A stretch of DNA of 64,000 nt from Verrucomicrobiales bacterium. Its GTDB lineage: Bacteria > Verrucomicrobiota > Verrucomicrobiia > Verrucomicrobiales > DEV007. Location of the stretch: positions 186,001-250,000 of the forward strand of contig JARGPI010000005.1 of NCBI GenBank assembly GCA_029213005.1, in the 5' to 3' direction. Both the position numbers and the translations under genes were made by a program. Under the pieces are notes generated by a model. The model ran no database searches and was not told the DNA's origin. It saw nothing but the letters and a program-made list of their open reading frames with translations. Positions 1 to 8,582 of the stretch are shown here, one piece after another. Positions within the stretch are counted from its first letter, which is position 1, and the number at the start of each line of letters is the position of its first letter.

Positions 1-1603
1 GATGCGGCCCCGCGTGATGAACACCCACGATCTCCCAGTCCTCGTTGAAAACCGGACTTCCCGAGCTTCCGCCACTCGTCGGGTTAGTGTAGTGGATATA
101 CTGAAATCGCGGATCCCCGTTTCCTTTCGTTCCGATGTCTGTCACCGGTTGATCGTAAAATGAAATTTCAAGAGGCCGCCCCTGGGGATGCCCCACAATG
201 ATGACTCGACACCTTCCGGGAACAGGAACTCTTGAAGCAAAGGAACAGACCGGAATTTCATCCGGAATCGCAGGGTGGAGACGGATCAGCGCAAAATCCA
301 ACTCCTCGCGGGGAGACTCAGCCAACACTTCAGCACAGCCGAAACAGGTTTGAGTGAGCCCCTTGGACGTAAAATTGATTTGCCCCTTTTTGTAGTGCAT
401 CGCGGGTTGGGAAAAATTGCCGATCTCGACATCCGACGCACTGATAATGTGGGCATTCGTCAGCAGAAGCTTCTCATCCCCCAGAGCGGGATGGAGATCC
501 CCTCCCCGAACCACAAAACCCGTCCCTTTCGGGTATCCACTGGTCCGATACACGATCTGGCAAACCGACTTCGACAGCTCAAGTCCCGAACGCAGCCACA
601 TAAGAGGCTTGGAATTCTTCGAATTATCAAAAATCCCTTCAAAATTCGTTTCCGCTTCGACGGTATCGAGCAAAATACTCCGCTGCCGGGGATTCAGACC
701 GATATTGCCGCCCTCTTTTTCGAGGAGGATCTCCGTGAGCGAGGCGTAGAGTTTTTTGATTTCCTCGTGGCTGTCGCCGGTCGACCAGACTTCGCCCAGT
801 TGTCGCGCACTGCTCCCGATGTGAAACGCCTCTGCCTCGGGATGAGCAGCAAAGGCCCGGTAGAAGGCCTCGGCTCGTTTCCAGTCTCTCAGAGAGAGAT
901 GAGCCTCCCCCAGCGTGGCGAAGTCCCACAACGAAAGGATTCCGCCCCGGCCGACAATGGCCTGATTAATCAACCTGGCCAGATCTTGCGGATCGAAATC
1001 GGCTTCCACCTCAATGTTGTCAATTTTGGCCCTCTCCATCAGAGCCACCACATTGATCGCCGGGTAAGTCCAGCTCGTGCCGTCCGGATTGTCGATTCGA
1101 CCCTGAATGTACGCCGAATGGTAACTCTTGATGGCTGTGTTCAGGATCTTTGACGGGGAGATACTGAACCCATTCCCGTTGAAAGAAGCATCGCAGTAAA
1201 TCTGTTTGTAACAACGTCCTCTCAAGCTGAGCGCATCGACATGTTCCGGATGCTCCTTCGGCGTGGAATCGATCAACACCTGGAGGCTATCGAGAGCGGA
1301 ATTCAACAGGCCCGTTTCGATCAAACCCTGAGCGAGCAATTTACGAATCTCAGGCTCGTTCCGTCCGAGCACCACGAGGCGGTCCGCCAGTTTGACCGAA
1401 GCGCGAAAGGCCCGCTCATCCTTCAATTCTTTAAGTAGTTTGCAGGACACAAAAAAGCTGAGCGCTTTTCCCGAACACTTCAGCTCCGAACAAAGCTGCT
1501 CACACTTCATCTCGAGCTCTGGCAGCGACAGATCCGACACTTCGGTCAAAATCTCGTCAACCAGATAGCTGCAGCGATTCGTCATTTCGGGAATTTGATG
1601 CAT
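1..1603 (-). CDS. Trypsin-like serine protease with N-terminal TPR/TRAFs-binding-like region (partial, C-terminus cut)
   Basis: The minus strand is open from ATG at 1603 through the window edge, about 534 codons, so the C-terminus is missing. Residues 1-250 are helical and repeat-like and carry a stretch (GRCYKQIYCD, then YPAINVVALM) that resembles the TRAFs-binding/TPR-S domain of MAP3K proteins and bacterial conflict proteins. The last third is a chymotrypsin-fold protease: His in TNAHII (about residue 385), Asp in ELDFALIRL (about 434) and nucleophile Ser in GGSSGSPVF (about 512). I see no signal peptide, so it is probably cytoplasmic. It is divergent from the lipase gene at 1734. Inference: an effector protease controlled by the N-terminal sensor region. 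The protease call is firm; the N-terminal domain is named by resemblance only. Confidence 0.8.
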   Translation of the reverse strand, partial: MHQIPEMTNRCSYLVDEILTEVSDLSLPELEMKCEQLCSELKCSGKALSFFVSCKLLKELKDERAFRASVKLADRLVVLGRNEPEIRKLLAQGLIETGLLNSALDSLQVLIDSTPKEHPEHVDALSLRGRCYKQIYCDASFNGNGFSISPSKILNTAIKSYHSAYIQGRIDNPDGTSWTYPAINVVALMERAKIDNIEVEADFDPQDLARLINQAIVGRGGILSLWDFATLGEAHLSLRDWKRAEAFYRAFAAHPEAEAFHIGSSARQLGEVWSTGDSHEEIKKLYASLTEILLEKEGGNIGLNPRQRSILLDTVEAETNFEGIFDNSKNSKPLMWLRSGLELSKSVCQIVYRTSGYPKGTGFVVRGGDLHPALGDEKLLLTNAHIISASDVEIGNFSQPAMHYKKGQINFTSKGLTQTCFGCAEVLAESPREELDFALIRLHPAIPDEIPVCSFASRVPVPGRCRVIIVGHPQGRPLEISFYDQPVTDIGTKGNGDPRFQYIHYTNPTSGGSSGSPVFNEDWEIVGVHHAGPH

Positions 1604-1733
1604 TGAAAGCGGTTCAAAAATTCAAACAATCTCTAACCGAAAACGAAACAGTGTCTAAAACGTTATCGAATAATTTCATATTCCCGGCGCTCAGGGTGGA
1701 CATTTCCGGCTCATTCCCCAAGTTATAGGAACA

Positions 1734-2666
1734 ATGGATCGACTCGAAAACGTAAAACTGGAATTTGATGCAGCAGCATTCTGTTCTCCCGATTTTTCAT
1801 TCCAGGCGGCCTATTATCTGGGTCACGTCAGTCTGCAGACTTACGAAAAAGAGGCCGAGATGATCGAAAAACGATTTTCGGATCTCGGAGATGATTCATT
1901 GACGGTAACGCCTTTCAAATCGGGAAATACGGAGGGAATTCTTATCGATCTCCCCGACGATTTGATCATCTCCTACCGCGGAACAGAAAGTCGCGCCGAT
2001 TGGGCCTTTAATTTCAAAGCCAAACAGATCAATTCCTGGTTCAAATTTCCAGGCCGGATTCATCAGGGATTTTTCGAAGCACTCAATCAAGTCTGGACCA
2101 GTCATATTGAAGGCGCCATAAAGGCAGCTCACGAACAGGGAAAAAAAGTGATCCTGACCGGGCACAGTCTCGGCGGTGCCCTCAGCCTCCTTACCGCAGC
2201 GCGAATCGCCCGGTTGTACCAACCGAGAATGGTGAAGGCGATCTACACTTTCGGTCAGCCAAAAGTCGGCGACCCGAGGTTTGCCGAGTTTATCTCCGAA
2301 CACTTCCCGGATACCTACTACCGATTTGTCAATCATCGGGACATCGTTCCGTGCATCCCACCGTCCCGACTGGGTTATGACCACTGCGGCAAGCTCTATC
2401 ACTTCGATGATGATGGCGATCTCAAAGCCGCGATGCAATTTGAATCAATTGAAGTCGACGCCGATATCGAGGTAGACGACTACGAGCGATTCAAAATCGA
2501 AATGCTGACAGACCCTAGCGGACACGTCGCGAAAGTGACACCCGACTACGAGTCACTGCCACCGCCGTCCCAACTTCTCGGGATCGATGATCACAGCATG
2601 ATCGACGAATATCTACCGGCGCTGCGCAAACAGCTGGACACCAATTCCGCCGAGGACTTTACCTAA
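1734..2666 (+). CDS. Class 3 lipase family alpha/beta hydrolase
   Basis: A 310-residue protein with the Lipase_3 layout. The nucleophile elbow is GHSLGGALSL (about residues 142-151), followed by the family motif FGQPKVGDPRF. The probable catalytic Asp is in NHRDIVPCIPP, and a late His lies in DHSMIDEYL. RGTESRADW matches the oxyanion-side motif of fungal-type lipases. There is no signal peptide or membrane segment, so an intracellular phospholipase or lipase is likely. The 3' end overlaps the convergent SLOG-SLATT gene by 8 bp. Lipase_3 domains are recurrent effectors in bacterial conflict systems, and the neighbouring protease, patatin and TIR genes favour that role over nutrient lipolysis. 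That role is inference. Confidence 0.85.
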   Translation: MDRLENVKLEFDAAAFCSPDFSFQAAYYLGHVSLQTYEKEAEMIEKRFSDLGDDSLTVTPFKSGNTEGILIDLPDDLIISYRGTESRADWAFNFKAKQINSWFKFPGRIHQGFFEALNQVWTSHIEGAIKAAHEQGKKVILTGHSLGGALSLLTAARIARLYQPRMVKAIYTFGQPKVGDPRFAEFISEHFPDTYYRFVNHRDIVPCIPPSRLGYDHCGKLYHFDDDGDLKAAMQFESIEVDADIEVDDYERFKIEMLTDPSGHVAKVTPDYESLPPPSQLLGIDDHSMIDEYLPALRKQLDTNSAEDFT

Positions 2667-4812
2667 CCTTCGCGACCGGCTCCACGGGTCGGCTTCGCCT
2701 TGTCAGCAACCACTCGGTTTGCTCATGCAGTGCTTCCCTACCCAGAGCCAGATAGAGATCCTGGATGCCTTTTTGCATCTTCTCCAATTCTTCCGGCGAA
2801 ACTCCGGTTTTGATCATATAGAGATATTCATCCAGTACATACTGTAGCTTTCGTTTCGCCGCACTGAATTGTCCTCGCATGTCGGCATACCGTTTGGAAT
2901 CCTCCTTAGCAAATACCGTGTTGGCATAGCTCATCCAAAGTCCACCCAAAGCGAGAAAAATCGCTTTGGATAATTTCACGATTGCATCCGAGAATCCCGA
3001 GACATAGATCATCGAATAGACGAGAAAGCCGAGAACGACTCCCGTCCCTAACCGGAATCCCCAGTGTTTGAAAAAATTGAAGACCTTCAAATCATAGGAC
3101 AACTTTTTAACGTTGGTCTCCTCCCGGAATGACAGGGCAAACCTCGTTTCACTGATAGAGAATAACGCCGCAAAAACGAGAGCTAGAGCCGTCCAGCCCG
3201 CCCATATTTTTATGCCCGCTTCCGCCAGCAAAAAACGCATCGTCTGGTGATATTCAGCCAGAAACCCAGCTTCCAGAAAGGCATCGATCACAACCATCAT
3301 CCCGCCGGCAGTCAGACAGACATAACTGAGAAACGAGAGAACTTCCCGAGTCCGGGTTTTCCGATAGGTCCCTTTTGCGAAATAGTGTTCCTGACCGGAT
3401 ACCCAGAGCTTTAGGACCTCCAGAAAACGTTGGTGTTTCTTTCCATGATCACCAAGCGCATCAAAGGCATCGGCAAAACGGTCACAGGGGAAAATCAAAG
3501 AATCGATAGAGCTACGGATCCAATCAATATCACCCCTGAGGCGCTGCAAATAATTTGATGCCACCGACTGGCGAATACCCACCGACGACCAGTAGCCCTG
3601 GACGCGAATCCCCTCCGCGATCGCCCGGTAGTCTTCCCGTTTCCGGAAAAAGCTGAAAACATTTTTGATGAGGGAGCGGGCGATGGCTCCCCCCAGAAAT
3701 AGACCTAGAGCCACCAGTAGATAAATATACTTTCCGCCTTCCGTAAGCGCGAGGCAAATAAAGGCGAGGAATCCTGCCAGATAAGATAGCTTCGTGAGTA
3801 TGGTGGCATATTTATTATTTTTATCCGCCAGCAATTCAATCGCCCGGTCAAATCGAAACAGATCAAGTATCCGCTGACAGGACGGACAGTCACCGGAGGA
3901 TGGTACCACAGCTTTCACTTCTTCTTCATCCACTTTGACCGTATCCAAATCCCGGTTCAGCGTTTCCAGATTCTTCGCCAGATCACGGAGTTCCTGCATG
4001 CGGCGTTTGTGAATCTTTTTCGAGTTATCACCGTGTTGTATCGTTTCCTCGGGATGCCAGATTTCGATTTCCCCGATCGGTCTTACGCGAGGATCCCGAT
4101 CTGTCCGGGCGTTGGGTGTGAAAATCCGGACTAACGGCCCATTATCCTGCCAGGACAACGACGGTGGTATCGGAAGTATCCCGGGGCGTAAGCCGTTTAT
4201 ATAGGAAGCGGTGATAACCCTAGTCCCGGGAAGCGACCGCGAAGTTAGATTGGAATCTTTATCCGGCAAATCCGCTCGACTTTCCTGATTACAAATCGCG
4301 ATCAGTAAATCGCAGTGGGCCGCCACAAATTCTCCTGTAGCACGATAGCGAAGGTTTCGGAAGGTTTCGTCATCGATATCCCAATCGCTGTCCTCCGTTA
4401 ATGGTTTTTCATCGTCATAGTGTCGCACCGCAAAGGCATTTTCCCGTCCGACTCTGTCCAGTAACTCATCAAACGCCTTCTGCCGCTCCCCGGTCAGTTC
4501 CGGCTTGCTGGTAAAGGTAGTTGATTCCCGATAAATCGCCGGGGGAAACGGCATCGGCGATCTCACTTCTATCCCCAGATCCAGAGCGACCTCTGCGGCG
4601 AGATGATCCGCTCCCGGAGCGAGCGGCGAAAGCAAAACCACCGGGGTGTTCTGGAATCCCAGAGGCTTCCCAAACTCCTTACAATTTGTGACTTTCTCAT
4701 CGCGAAGCCACTGCAAAACTTCGCGAACTCTTTCCTTCAGAATCACATCCGCCCCTTCAGGCAAATTGATATGCCCGACGATTCCGACGGTAAAGCACGG
4801 TTTGGGTTCCAT
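2659..4812 (-). CDS. SLOG-domain protein with SLATT-like transmembrane effector region
   Basis: About 717 residues from ATG 4812; a GTG at 4830 is an alternative start. The N-terminus reads VGIVGHINLP and then LLSPLAPGADHLAAE (about residues 60-75), the pattern of a SLOG (Rossmann-like, nucleotide-binding) domain spanning roughly residues 1-230. The rest holds about six hydrophobic segments in two groups (about 328-375 and 490-627). The first group is followed by YRAIAEGIRVQGYW, typical of SLATT two-helix effector domains. SLATT proteins are predicted pore formers switched on by a nucleotide-sensing partner; here sensor and effector are fused. The gene is divergent from the patatin gene with a 140-bp gap and convergent with the lipase. 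Not a full match to any one family I know. Confidence 0.7.
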   Translation of the reverse strand: MEPKPCFTVGIVGHINLPEGADVILKERVREVLQWLRDEKVTNCKEFGKPLGFQNTPVVLLSPLAPGADHLAAEVALDLGIEVRSPMPFPPAIYRESTTFTSKPELTGERQKAFDELLDRVGRENAFAVRHYDDEKPLTEDSDWDIDDETFRNLRYRATGEFVAAHCDLLIAICNQESRADLPDKDSNLTSRSLPGTRVITASYINGLRPGILPIPPSLSWQDNGPLVRIFTPNARTDRDPRVRPIGEIEIWHPEETIQHGDNSKKIHKRRMQELRDLAKNLETLNRDLDTVKVDEEEVKAVVPSSGDCPSCQRILDLFRFDRAIELLADKNNKYATILTKLSYLAGFLAFICLALTEGGKYIYLLVALGLFLGGAIARSLIKNVFSFFRKREDYRAIAEGIRVQGYWSSVGIRQSVASNYLQRLRGDIDWIRSSIDSLIFPCDRFADAFDALGDHGKKHQRFLEVLKLWVSGQEHYFAKGTYRKTRTREVLSFLSYVCLTAGGMMVVIDAFLEAGFLAEYHQTMRFLLAEAGIKIWAGWTALALVFAALFSISETRFALSFREETNVKKLSYDLKVFNFFKHWGFRLGTGVVLGFLVYSMIYVSGFSDAIVKLSKAIFLALGGLWMSYANTVFAKEDSKRYADMRGQFSAAKRKLQYVLDEYLYMIKTGVSPEELEKMQKGIQDLYLALGREALHEQTEWLLTRRSRPVEPVAKVR

Positions 4813-4952
4813 GAGCCGAATTAAAATCACGACTCCTCATCAAACAAGGAGTTTCGAAAGGAATCTCAATGAACCCCGGCCCTACTTGAAGAGCTGCCGT
4901 AATATTTGCGGAATACCGCTTGCTGTCGCTCTGCTTGGGAGGATTTTCGGAT

Positions 4953-6143
4953 ATGGAAGTCGATCAGACGAAACGAATTCTGGCCTTGGACGGCGGCGGC
5001 AGTCGCGGTTTGTTCACCATTCAGATCCTGAAAAAAATCGAAGCGCTTCTCCCTGACAATGCCGCGGGTGAGAAGCATACGTTAAATTCCTATTTCGATC
5101 TCATGGCCGGAACAAGCACCGGCGCGATCATCGCGACTTTGCTGCGCTGGGGATTCTCACTTGATAAAATCGAGGATTTTTACCTGACCAAACTCCCCAC
5201 CATCTTCTCGTCCCGCTGGCGTATCCCGGGCGTTCACCACGTGTACCTGCCGGATCAGTTGAAAAGTGAATTGCAGCGGGAATTTGGCGTTCCTCCGGGA
5301 TTTGTTAACGAGAAGGTCCCAAAAACCTATTGGAAACCGGGCGAAGCGCTCCCCGACAGCACGATGGGCTCAAAGAAATTGCAGGGATACCTCATGGTCG
5401 TGACGATGCGGGCGGATACCCTGTCTCCCTGGATCCAGACGAATCATCCCGATGCACCGTATAACGATCTGAACCGCCACGATTGTAACCTTCAAATTCC
5501 ACTTTGGCAGCTCATTCGGGCAGGCACGGCGGCACCATATTACTTTCCGCCACAACGGGTTTGGTTCCCTCACCGAGACGGAAAACCGCAAGTGGTTCGC
5601 GGCAGAGAAACCATGGGGAGGTATTTCTATTTTGTCGATGGAGCGATTTCCGGCTACAACAACCCGGCTCATATTGCCTACCGAATGGCGACTCTTCCGG
5701 AGTACTATTTTGGCTGGGAAACCGGGATCGATAAATTGAAGGTCATTTCAGTTGGCACCGGTGATTATGACAGCCACGCCTCGCGTCCACGCCCCGACCG
5801 AGCCTGGCGCATCGCGGCAAAATCGGGGGCGGAAGGGTCGCTTACGTCCCTGATGGCCCTTTCCGGTCTGGAGCAGGATATGCAGTGCCGGATCGTCAGT
5901 CGAACGCTTCACGGACACTGGATCGATCGCGGTGTTGGCAACCTACAGTTTGCCGATCCGAGACGGGATCTATTCACCTATGCCCGGTACCAGAAACAAT
6001 TTTCGTCTGACGAAATCGAATCGTTCAAGAGACGAAAGATCGATACCAAATTCGTTTCGGTAAAACCCGATTCGTTAAAACTCTTTGTGGAGGAGGGGCA
6101 ACGATATGCCGAGGAACACGTGAAGCCGGAACATCTCGTCTAA
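4953..6143 (+). CDS. Patatin-like phospholipase (CapV/CBASS-effector type)
   Basis: ATG 4953 is preferred because GGGAGG lies 10 nt upstream; it gives 396 residues. The N-terminus has the oxyanion-hole motif LDGGGSRG (about residues 11-18), then the nucleophile motif MAGTSTGAI (Ser about residue 55), and later the Asp of the catalytic dyad in VDGAISGYNNPA (about 228). This is the full patatin Ser-Asp set, so the enzyme should be active on membrane phospholipids. No signal peptide is seen. Architecture and length match stand-alone CapV-like patatins rather than secreted or large outer-membrane forms. No CD-NTase gene is visible nearby, so cyclic-nucleotide control cannot be claimed from this window. 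It ends 11 bp before the convergent polyprenyl synthase gene. Confidence 0.88.
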   Translation: MEVDQTKRILALDGGGSRGLFTIQILKKIEALLPDNAAGEKHTLNSYFDLMAGTSTGAIIATLLRWGFSLDKIEDFYLTKLPTIFSSRWRIPGVHHVYLPDQLKSELQREFGVPPGFVNEKVPKTYWKPGEALPDSTMGSKKLQGYLMVVTMRADTLSPWIQTNHPDAPYNDLNRHDCNLQIPLWQLIRAGTAAPYYFPPQRVWFPHRDGKPQVVRGRETMGRYFYFVDGAISGYNNPAHIAYRMATLPEYYFGWETGIDKLKVISVGTGDYDSHASRPRPDRAWRIAAKSGAEGSLTSLMALSGLEQDMQCRIVSRTLHGHWIDRGVGNLQFADPRRDLFTYARYQKQFSSDEIESFKRRKIDTKFVSVKPDSLKLFVEEGQRYAEEHVKPEHLV

Positions 6144-6154
6144 CCCGCCCGCTG

Positions 6155-7171
6155 CTACTGACGGCAGGAATCAAGGAGGCCTTCGAGAAAGTCGGCGATC
6201 CCGATGAGGGCATCTTTATATTCCGATTCCTCCAATACGATCAGTGACTCGCGTGCCTCATTAACCAATGCCTGTCCGGAGTCAATCGCAGCTTCAATCG
6301 ATCCCACATAATCCGCTATGTTAGCCAGCGTAGAGACATCGATCGGCTCTTTTTGCAGAAGGAGACGATTGAGCTTCTCCCGTTGTTTTTCGGTGGAACT
6401 TTCCAGCAAATTCAAGATTGGAAGTGTCAACTTTCCTTTGTTCAGATCCGTGCGGAGGGTTTTACCAAACTCCTCTTCTTCACCGACGAGATCGATACAA
6501 TCGTCATAAATTTGATAGGCAGTTCCGATCTTGAGACCAAACTCGCCCATGGCGGAGGAAACTTTCTCGTCCTTGCCATTGAGATGTCCGCCCAACTCCA
6601 TCGCAACCTCAAAGAGCGCCGCGGTCTTTTTCTCGATAATGTCGAAGTATTCCGCTTTGGTCAGATTCAGATCAAAGCGACGCTGAGTCTGTTTGATTTC
6701 GCCGGTACACACCGCATTTGCTGATTCGGCAATCCTGCGAGCCGTTTTCTGGTCCTCAAATTCAGTGGAAAGCATCAGCGCATAGCTGAACAGGCTGTCT
6801 CCGAGCAGGACGCTCAAAGCGCTTCCCCATTTGGCGTTAGCCGTTGGAGCCTGACGACGGATGTCCGCGCCATCGATAATATCGTCGTGAACCAGAGTCG
6901 CGATGTGGATCAGCTCCAGAATGATTGCCAGCTTATCGTGATCCGGGGTAATGCCGCCGGTCGATCCCCCGGCCAGAAAAGAAAGAACGGGACGGATTCT
7001 TTTGCCTGAAGTATTGCAAATGTAGGCGATGTAGGGCTCGACGGAAGGATCAAACTCCTTCGCTTGAGCGCGAATCATTTTCTCAACCCGGTCGAGTTCG
7101 GGTTTGAGAAAGGCAAAAGGAGAGAGCAAGGCCTCTCTGTCGTTGGTATCCTGCTGTGGGTACGATTTCAT
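6155..7171 (-). CDS. Long-chain polyprenyl diphosphate synthase (octaprenyl/heptaprenyl type)
   Basis: A 338-residue trans-isoprenyl diphosphate synthase. It adds IPP units to an allylic diphosphate to make the side chain of the respiratory quinone. The first Asp-rich motif is LVHDDIIDGADIRR (about residues 91-104) and the second is YDDCIDLVGEEEEFGKT (about 222-238); GKRIRPVL is the conserved IPP-binding segment. Length and motifs fit IspB/HepT-like enzymes. Chain length cannot be read from sequence by eye. Monocistronic and convergent with the patatin gene; it interrupts the effector-type genes and is most likely housekeeping. Confidence 0.9.
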   Translation of the reverse strand: MKSYPQQDTNDREALLSPFAFLKPELDRVEKMIRAQAKEFDPSVEPYIAYICNTSGKRIRPVLSFLAGGSTGGITPDHDKLAIILELIHIATLVHDDIIDGADIRRQAPTANAKWGSALSVLLGDSLFSYALMLSTEFEDQKTARRIAESANAVCTGEIKQTQRRFDLNLTKAEYFDIIEKKTAALFEVAMELGGHLNGKDEKVSSAMGEFGLKIGTAYQIYDDCIDLVGEEEEFGKTLRTDLNKGKLTLPILNLLESSTEKQREKLNRLLLQKEPIDVSTLANIADYVGSIEAAIDSGQALVNEARESLIVLEESEYKDALIGIADFLEGLLDSCRQ

Positions 7172-7410
7172 CGATAGTCTCGGGCGCGTAATGAAGATGG
7201 CTAACCCCGTTGTGTCAATTCCAAGAGTAGTTACGTTTTCATTCTCCTGCGGGGAGCACTTTCGGGGACGAAACCGGACTCAAATCGAAGGGCTCCCGCA
7301 ATCGCGGTTCCCGAAATGGTAAAATCAGCACTCCGGTTAACCGTAAAACCGCCCGACTGCTCAGGGCATTTTCCATTGCAGAATTGTTGGGGAAGCCTAG
7401 GTTCAGATTC

Positions 7411-7650
7411 ATGAACATGATGAATTTACTCGCATTTGGTGCTCCCGGTATTCAGGAAATGGTGGTGATCTTTTTGATCGTTCTCTTACTTTTCGGAGCG
7501 AAAAAGATCCCTGAATTAGCGCGCGGCGTCGGTAAAGGAATGGGCGAGTTCAAAAAAGCTAAAACTGAATTCGAACGCGAAATCAAAGAAGGCGAAGTTG
7601 AAGCGGCCCGTGAGTGGGACGAGCCTGAGAAGAAGGATTCCAAAGACTGA
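7411..7650 (+). CDS. tatA: Twin-arginine translocase subunit TatA/TatE
   Basis: About 79 residues. One hydrophobic helix (EMVVIFLIVLLLFGAKKIPE) is followed by the FGAKKIPELARGVG hinge and an amphipathic, charged tail (GEFKKAKTEFEREI), the standard TatA layout. ATG 7411 is chosen; a TTG at 7384 and ATGs at 7417 and 7420 are alternatives. TatA multimers form the pore through which folded, cofactor-bearing proteins cross the inner membrane. No tatB or tatC is adjacent. The next gene starts 10 bp downstream on the same strand, so the two are probably co-transcribed. The approximately 240 bp upstream hold no visible gene. Confidence 0.92.
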   Translation: MNMMNLLAFGAPGIQEMVVIFLIVLLLFGAKKIPELARGVGKGMGEFKKAKTEFEREIKEGEVEAAREWDEPEKKDSKD

Positions 7651-7659
7651 TCTTTCCGG

Positions 7660-8580
7660 ATGCGGATCCCAGCGTTTCTTTTAACAGCAGTGGTCCTGTC
7701 CACCCTGTCTCCGGTAATTGCCGGAGACGAACCGGTTTCGGTGGCTTTCTACAATCTGAAAAATTACCTCGCCATGGATCGTCGGGTCGATGGCGAGTTG
7801 GTTCTCGATGCCCCGAAACCCGATCGCGAGATCAAACACTTAATTGAGGGAATCTGGGCAATTAAGCCCGACATTCTCGGAGTCTGCGAGATCGGGGATC
7901 CTTCCTATGTCAAAGATCTCCAGGACCGACTCAAGAAGGCGGGAATGGACCTTCCCCACACCGAATTACTCCGGTCGAAAAGTGGATTTGATCGCAACCT
8001 CGCCATTTTCTCCCGATTCCCGATCGTGGCCTCCAATTCGCGGGACGATTACACCTATCGGATTTACGACGAAAAGTTTCCGTTCCAACGGGGAGTTCTC
8101 GATACCACGATTCAGGTCAATAAGGGTTACGAGCTACGCTGCGTGGTTCTTCATCTCAAATCCAAACGGGAAGTTCCGGAAGCGGATCAGTCGGAGATGC
8201 GGCTCAACGAAGCGCAACTGGCCCGTGCTCATCTCGACAAAATCTTTCAGAACGCTCCGGATACCAATCTGATCGTGATGGGTGATTTCAACGATTACCG
8301 GAACGAGGCGCCGGTGAAAACGCTGCAGGGATTTTTCGGGGGCCGCGGCTATCTATCATCGCTCACCTTGTCCGATCAATACGGCTTCCGCTGGACGCAT
8401 CACTGGTCTTTTGCGGATTCCTATTCCCGCTTTGATTACGCCCTACTCAGCCGGGGTATCACCGGGGAAGTTGACCGGAAAAAATCCTACATCCATCACT
8501 GGCCGAACTGGGACGATGCGAGCGACCACCGCCCCATCGTAATTTCGGTGACTCCAGTTGATAAAAACGACGGCAAATAG
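7660..8580 (+). CDS. Secreted endonuclease/exonuclease/phosphatase (EEP) family protein
   Basis: A 306-residue protein with a Sec signal peptide (RIPAFLLTAVVLSTLSPVIAG) followed by an EEP domain. Visible conserved elements are FYNLKNYL, the metal-ligand Glu in GVCEIGD, MGDFNDYRNE (Asp/Asn pair) and the C-terminal DASDHRPIV (Asp/His pair). All expected catalytic residues are present. Family members hydrolyse phosphodiesters in DNA, phospholipids or phosphoinositides; the substrate cannot be told here. It follows tatA closely, but its signal lacks a twin-arginine motif, so the pairing is probably just shared transcription. It ends 2 bp before the convergent TIR gene. Confidence 0.88.
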   Translation: MRIPAFLLTAVVLSTLSPVIAGDEPVSVAFYNLKNYLAMDRRVDGELVLDAPKPDREIKHLIEGIWAIKPDILGVCEIGDPSYVKDLQDRLKKAGMDLPHTELLRSKSGFDRNLAIFSRFPIVASNSRDDYTYRIYDEKFPFQRGVLDTTIQVNKGYELRCVVLHLKSKREVPEADQSEMRLNEAQLARAHLDKIFQNAPDTNLIVMGDFNDYRNEAPVKTLQGFFGGRGYLSSLTLSDQYGFRWTHHWSFADSYSRFDYALLSRGITGEVDRKKSYIHHWPNWDDASDHRPIVISVTPVDKNDGK

Positions 8581-8582
8581 CG

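Noticed and set aside
275..1153. Long open frame of 292 codons on the plus strand
   Set aside because: It lies antisense to the protease gene, whose minus-strand translation has clear His/Asp/Ser protease motifs. The plus-strand product has no recognisable domain.
2659..6143. Complete CBASS operon around the patatin gene
   Set aside because: No CD-NTase, Cap2 or Cap3 gene is present in the window; the patatin alone is not sufficient.
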